Source: Candidatus Woesearchaeota archaeon (GTDB lineage Archaea; Nanobdellota; Nanobdellia; Woesearchaeales; UBA10200). From it: a DNA stretch of 8,902 bases. This document shows positions 5,930 through 8,902 of this stretch, piece after piece; within the stretch, counting starts at the first letter, position 1; every line of letters begins with the position of its first letter. The DNA lies in contig JAGVZX010000046.1 of the NCBI GenBank assembly GCA_018302185.1, forward strand, positions 1 to 8,902. Direction: 5' to 3'. The position numbers and the translations under genes are program-made. Below the pieces are notes generated by a model. It made no database searches. It had not been told where the DNA came from and was given only the letters and a program-made list of their open reading frames with translations.

Positions 5930-8362
5930 TTACTGGGGTTTTTCTTTACCCTCTCCTAATGTTGTACCTATTGGAACTGTTACTTTTCCGCCCACAGTAA
6001 CCTTCTCTGGGGCTCCTGTATCAGCAGGATACTTGTTTAAAAATTCCTGTGCTTTGGCTTGATCTTTCATGTCAAGCCTTACCCGTTCTTGTAAAAATTT
6101 CTTTATACCCAATGATGAGAGTATGGGATAAGGATTATGGAATGGTGTAGTGTTATCTGGAGGAGATCCTACATTGAATGTCTCCCTTCCCCAATAAACA
6201 TTCAATCCGGGATTTGCAAGTGAATGCATATCAAATGCCTCATCTCCTGTGCTCGGCGGATTATTTAATTTGCTTCCCTCTATAGTAAGTGGTATCTGAT
6301 CATCAGCCCACTCTGGCGATATTCCCTTTGCTAATGCTTGCTCATACATCTTGTACGTTCTGCTTTTAGGATGCCACAGCCCATATCTGATATCTTCTGC
6401 TAATCCTTTACAATCAAGTTCTATATTTCCTGTGAATTGGGTAAAGTCTGGATAATCTATAATATCTTCGGGCTTGACTTTTCTAGGCTTTTTGTAATTC
6501 CTAGGATCGGTTATACTTCCAAATTTGTTATTTCTCTTTTGTTCATTTATATCAGCTACGACCTCCCCAAATTGATTTACTTCATCAATAGGCAACCCTC
6601 TTGCATCCCTACCTGCATGTTTAGGCTTGCTTACTTGGTCGCCAATATCAAATTCAGCTCCCGGTCTTGCAAATTTTTGAGGATGCTCCAGAATATCACC
6701 TGTTACATTAACCATGCTCAGCATGATGTTCCTGTAAGCGTTAAGTACATGATGGCCCCCATAGGCGTCCATTCTCTCCTTGTAATGTTGTCTATTGCTT
6801 ATTATCTTCGTCCTAACATCATTTGCAAGACTTTGTATTCCTAGGGCCAGGCGGTCTTCATTTTTGTAGTTTCCTGTGCCCTTTAATTTTAAACTAGCTG
6901 AAATGTAGGTTAAGTATAATACCTTAAAGAACTCATTTACTAAATCAACAGCTTCTAAATTCAAAGCGTTCCATCCATCAAAATATGCCCCTTCACTATC
7001 TACTCCGCCTGTCCTAGTTACTATTGTATCTTTTCTGAGTAACTTCTGATCTGTATGCTTTTTTATTTTTTCTTTTAAGATATCAGTCCCTATCCTTTTT
7101 CCTTGTTTAACAAAGCCCCAATACCTATAAGTTATTTCAGAACGTGTTGTGTAATTTGCCAGTGCGTGAAGCAGTATCCTATTTTCCCTGAATACTTGAG
7201 GTTCCCTACCTTCAGGTGTCTCTCTGTAGAATTTTGCTTGATTGATAATAGCATTTATCCTTTTCTTAATCCCGGCCAAGCCCAAAGTCAAAATTCTTCT
7301 TCTGTTTTCACCTCTTGCTATGATAAAGAAAAACAATAAGGGTATTAATACCAAGAAAACAATGGCACCCCCACCCATCTTTGCTATCCATCCAAACCAT
7401 CCTCCAACACCGCTTGGCTGTGCAGGCGCTCCAGTTGGTCCGACTTGAATTAATCCCAGTGCCCAAAGCGGAGCGCCGACTATGCCTGCGAGCCATCCCT
7501 GGTATTCTGTCCCGTAAGTCATTGCAGCCGATGCCCATCCAACAAGGAAAGCTGCAAGCAACCAATTGGTGCTTTTGCCTTTAATTTCCGGAGCAGTTCC
7601 CTTCAGAGCCTCTGCCAAGACAATTGTGAAAATTACTTCTCCAAGCAAAACAACGCTTGAAAAGCTTATTCCTGCCCTTGCAACGCTTGAGCCGATTAAA
7701 AGTGCCAAGGCATAATTTACCTTATTTGTGCCTCCTGCGCCTCCTTTCAGCAAATACCCGTTGAAGAAGAATGCAAGCAAAGTTGTTACTGATAGAAATG
7801 CCCATAACCTATATTCTGGAGGTGACGGATTCAATAAGCCCTGCGCACCAAACAAATAATCTACAAACTGCTTTACTACAGATTGGTGCCATATCCATTG
7901 ATTGCCGATATTAACTGCGAATAAAGCAGCTATGATGAATATTATTATTCCAAGCCCGCCTTTTCCTTCAGGTGAACCAAGCTTTTTATTGATGTCAAAA
8001 AATCCCGATAGGAAGTATAAAACAACCCCAATTATGAAAGTGTTCACCAAAACATAAATGCTGACAAATCTCGCCAGGACAGGATGCTGCCACAAAAACC
8101 CCTGGCTGCCGAAAAACCATCCAATGAGCAGCGAAGCCAGCAGCATTATTACCCAGACTGAAGTCTTCTCCTTGTCAGATTTCCCGGGTATCAAAAATGA
8201 CTGCAAAATGAACAAAACAACAAAAACAATTGCTGAATTGATTAATATCAAAAACAATCTGCTGCCTGTGAATGAATTTGAAAACTGTGCATAAGCTATT
8301 GGCAATGCAATTACACTTATTAAAAACAATACAATATTCCAAATCAATCTATTTTTTCTCAT
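5930..8362 (-). CDS. 810-residue polytopic membrane protein with large cytoplasmic C-terminal half, unknown function
   Basis: No family recognised. The N terminus (MRKNR, a hydrophobic stretch, then A-Y-A at 23-25) resembles a cleavable signal peptide. Hydrophobic segments follow at about 35-57, 67-86, 97-122, 136-152, 185-205, 215-231, 234-252, 266-284 and 331-349, with a weaker one at 288-306. Lys/Arg-bearing loops (60-67, 124-136, 206-214, 254-264) alternate with neutral ones. This suits nine spans with an outside N terminus and a cytoplasmic tail starting at RGENRRR (350-356). The soluble half (350-810) contains YGGHHVLNAYRN (534-545), block A (637-673, EDIRYGLWHPKS), VYWG (722-725) and NPYPILSSLG (743-752). 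Block A, VYWG and NP[FY]P recur in the 698-residue protein. The start overlaps the stop of the upstream ATPase gene (ATGA), so translation is coupled. The layout of N-terminal pore-like membrane part and cytoplasmic tail suggests the membrane anchor of a complex. A VirB6/TrbL-like role is only a thought. Confidence 0.8.
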   Translation of the reverse strand: MRKNRLIWNIVLFLISVIALPIAYAQFSNSFTGSRLFLILINSAIVFVVLFILQSFLIPGKSDKEKTSVWVIMLLASLLIGWFFGSQGFLWQHPVLARFVSIYVLVNTFIIGVVLYFLSGFFDINKKLGSPEGKGGLGIIIFIIAALFAVNIGNQWIWHQSVVKQFVDYLFGAQGLLNPSPPEYRLWAFLSVTTLLAFFFNGYLLKGGAGGTNKVNYALALLIGSSVARAGISFSSVVLLGEVIFTIVLAEALKGTAPEIKGKSTNWLLAAFLVGWASAAMTYGTEYQGWLAGIVGAPLWALGLIQVGPTGAPAQPSGVGGWFGWIAKMGGGAIVFLVLIPLLFFFIIARGENRRRILTLGLAGIKKRINAIINQAKFYRETPEGREPQVFRENRILLHALANYTTRSEITYRYWGFVKQGKRIGTDILKEKIKKHTDQKLLRKDTIVTRTGGVDSEGAYFDGWNALNLEAVDLVNEFFKVLYLTYISASLKLKGTGNYKNEDRLALGIQSLANDVRTKIISNRQHYKERMDAYGGHHVLNAYRNIMLSMVNVTGDILEHPQKFARPGAEFDIGDQVSKPKHAGRDARGLPIDEVNQFGEVVADINEQKRNNKFGSITDPRNYKKPRKVKPEDIIDYPDFTQFTGNIELDCKGLAEDIRYGLWHPKSRTYKMYEQALAKGISPEWADDQIPLTIEGSKLNNPPSTGDEAFDMHSLANPGLNVYWGRETFNVGSPPDNTTPFHNPYPILSSLGIKKFLQERVRLDMKDQAKAQEFLNKYPADTGAPEKVTVGGKVTVPIGTTLGEGKEKPQ

Positions 8363-8902
8363 AGCTCTTTTGCAACCTCATCCAGAATTTTATCGTCAGG
8401 AACATCATCAAACTCGTAGCCTTGGGAAGTCAGCTTCAGCCAAAGCCTCAAAACATTGTCAGCAAAATAGAACCTATTGTCTTTCTTGTATATAATGTCA
8501 ACATCCATCAGCCTTTCAAGAATGCTTTTTGTGACAGGCGCGCTCCTGTAAACTTTTTTTGCAATTTCGCTTAGCCTTAAATTTTCATTTGCAACAATTT
8601 TTAGGATTGTTTTAAGAAGCGTCTGCCCTCTTGCGCGGTTGTAATAGTAATTTATGGATTCATTGCAATAACTGTAGATTGAGCCATTTTTCTGCAGAAG
8701 TTCCAGCAGAAATGCCTTTTTTACATCTCTTGTTTCATTGTATTTTTTGGAAATGGATGTTGTGATCAGGGGATGCCCGCTGCTTAATGAAAATATTTCA
8801 TCAATTGTTTTTTGCTCGGCTTTTTCAATTACTGTTCTGATTAATTCACTTGCTTCGCTCTTATCCAGATTTTTTATCTCATAGCACTCAAATTTCTTCA
8901 AC
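8359..8902 (-). CDS. Archaeal AAA-type ATPase (Arch_ATPase with winged-helix/DUF234-like end), C-terminal part, 5' end outside window
   Basis: The frame is open through the right edge, so the TTG near 8901 is not a real start. About 180 C-terminal residues are present. They match the region after the nucleotide-binding fold of archaeal STAND-like ATPases (Arch_ATPase, PF01637). There is a helix with L-D-K-S-E-A-S-E-L-I-R (12-22), then IDEIFSLSSGHPLI (33-46), which corresponds to the family's 'i-tgGhPl' motif. A winged helix follows, LRLSEIAKKVYRSAPVTKSILERLMDVDIIYK (about 108-139), then RFYFADNVLRLWLKL (142-156), the DUF234-type ending. Walker A and B motifs would lie upstream and cannot be checked. 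The gene overlaps the 810-residue membrane-protein gene by four bases, which suggests the ATPase powers or regulates that membrane complex. Such ATPases are abundant and functionally mixed in archaea, so context alone does not fix the role. Confidence 0.75.
   Translation of the reverse strand, partial: LKKFECYEIKNLDKSEASELIRTVIEKAEQKTIDEIFSLSSGHPLITTSISKKYNETRDVKKAFLLELLQKNGSIYSYCNESINYYYNRARGQTLLKTILKIVANENLRLSEIAKKVYRSAPVTKSILERLMDVDIIYKKDNRFYFADNVLRLWLKLTSQGYEFDDVPDDKILDEVAKEL

Noticed and set aside
6437..6844. 135-codon open frame on the plus strand
   Set aside because: It lies wholly inside the membrane-protein gene on the opposite strand, has no ribosome site or promoter, and reads as antisense of a well-formed coding frame.
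5930..8362. Base-composition break between the membrane half and the soluble half of the 810-residue gene, as a sign of domain transfer
   Set aside because: Hand counts of single 120-base samples (59 G/C at 8041-8160, 42 at 6481-6600) do differ, but Gly/Ala/Trp/Pro-rich membrane segments raise GC on their own, and the gene is continuous.
8880..8902. TTG at 8901 as the true start of the ATPase gene
   Set aside because: The frame stays open to the edge and the protein lacks the P-loop half expected of its family, so the start lies beyond the window.
1..8902. tRNA, rRNA, CRISPR arrays, insertion sequences, attachment sites
   Set aside because: All gaps between genes are 117 bases or less and none shows cloverleaf, regular direct repeats with spacers, or terminal inverted repeats flanking a transposase.

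Overview
This is an AT-rich archaeal window. The evidence is an archaeal Arch_ATPase-type protein at the right edge, a zinc-ribbon plus AbrB regulator of a kind common in archaea, TATA-box promoters with very short or no leaders, and GGTG/GAGG-type ribosome sites. Small, tightly packed genes and many proteins without recognisable relatives suggest a DPANN-type lineage (Woesearchaeota/Pacearchaeota-like). That placement is inference, not something the sequence proves. No tRNA, rRNA, CRISPR array or insertion sequence was seen. The largest gene-free gap is about 117 bases (359-475), so no stretch over 300 bases lacks a gene.

Left part (1-1788): proline biosynthesis interrupted by a small inverted two-gene module. 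The 5' part of proA (glutamate-5-semialdehyde dehydrogenase) runs leftward off the window from 358. proC (pyrroline-5-carboxylate reductase) lies on the same strand at 1788-1054. Between them, on the opposite strand, sit a 71-residue protein resembling small RNase toxins of the BrnT/DUF4258 type and a zinc-ribbon/AbrB protein that would be its antitoxin and repressor. The module has its own TATA box with a perfect 6-bp inverted repeat just downstream. ProC is unusual: it is short and appears to lack the segment that normally carries the SGSGP motif before AY.

Right part (1810-8902, minus strand): a tightly packed operon-like cluster read right to left. It starts with the C-terminal half of an archaeal AAA-type ATPase (5' end outside the window), overlapping by 4 bases an 810-residue protein with a signal-peptide-like start, about nine membrane segments and a large cytoplasmic C-terminal half. 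One base further is a 590-residue soluble helical/coiled-coil protein. Next is a gene of about 780 codons that is split by an apparent single-base deletion in a G run near 3902-3904 into a short 5' ORF and a 698-residue ORF.

The main discovery candidate is that the membrane protein and the split gene share a C-terminal domain I do not recognise. It consists of an ungapped 37-residue block (D-[IL]-R-x-G-x-[WY]-H-x-x-S), then VYWG, then NP[FY]P-x-x-SS-x-G. This ties the two genes together. The cluster looks like an undescribed membrane-anchored, possibly ATPase-associated complex. Its function (secretion, DNA transfer, surface structure, cell-cell interaction or defence) cannot be told from sequence alone.
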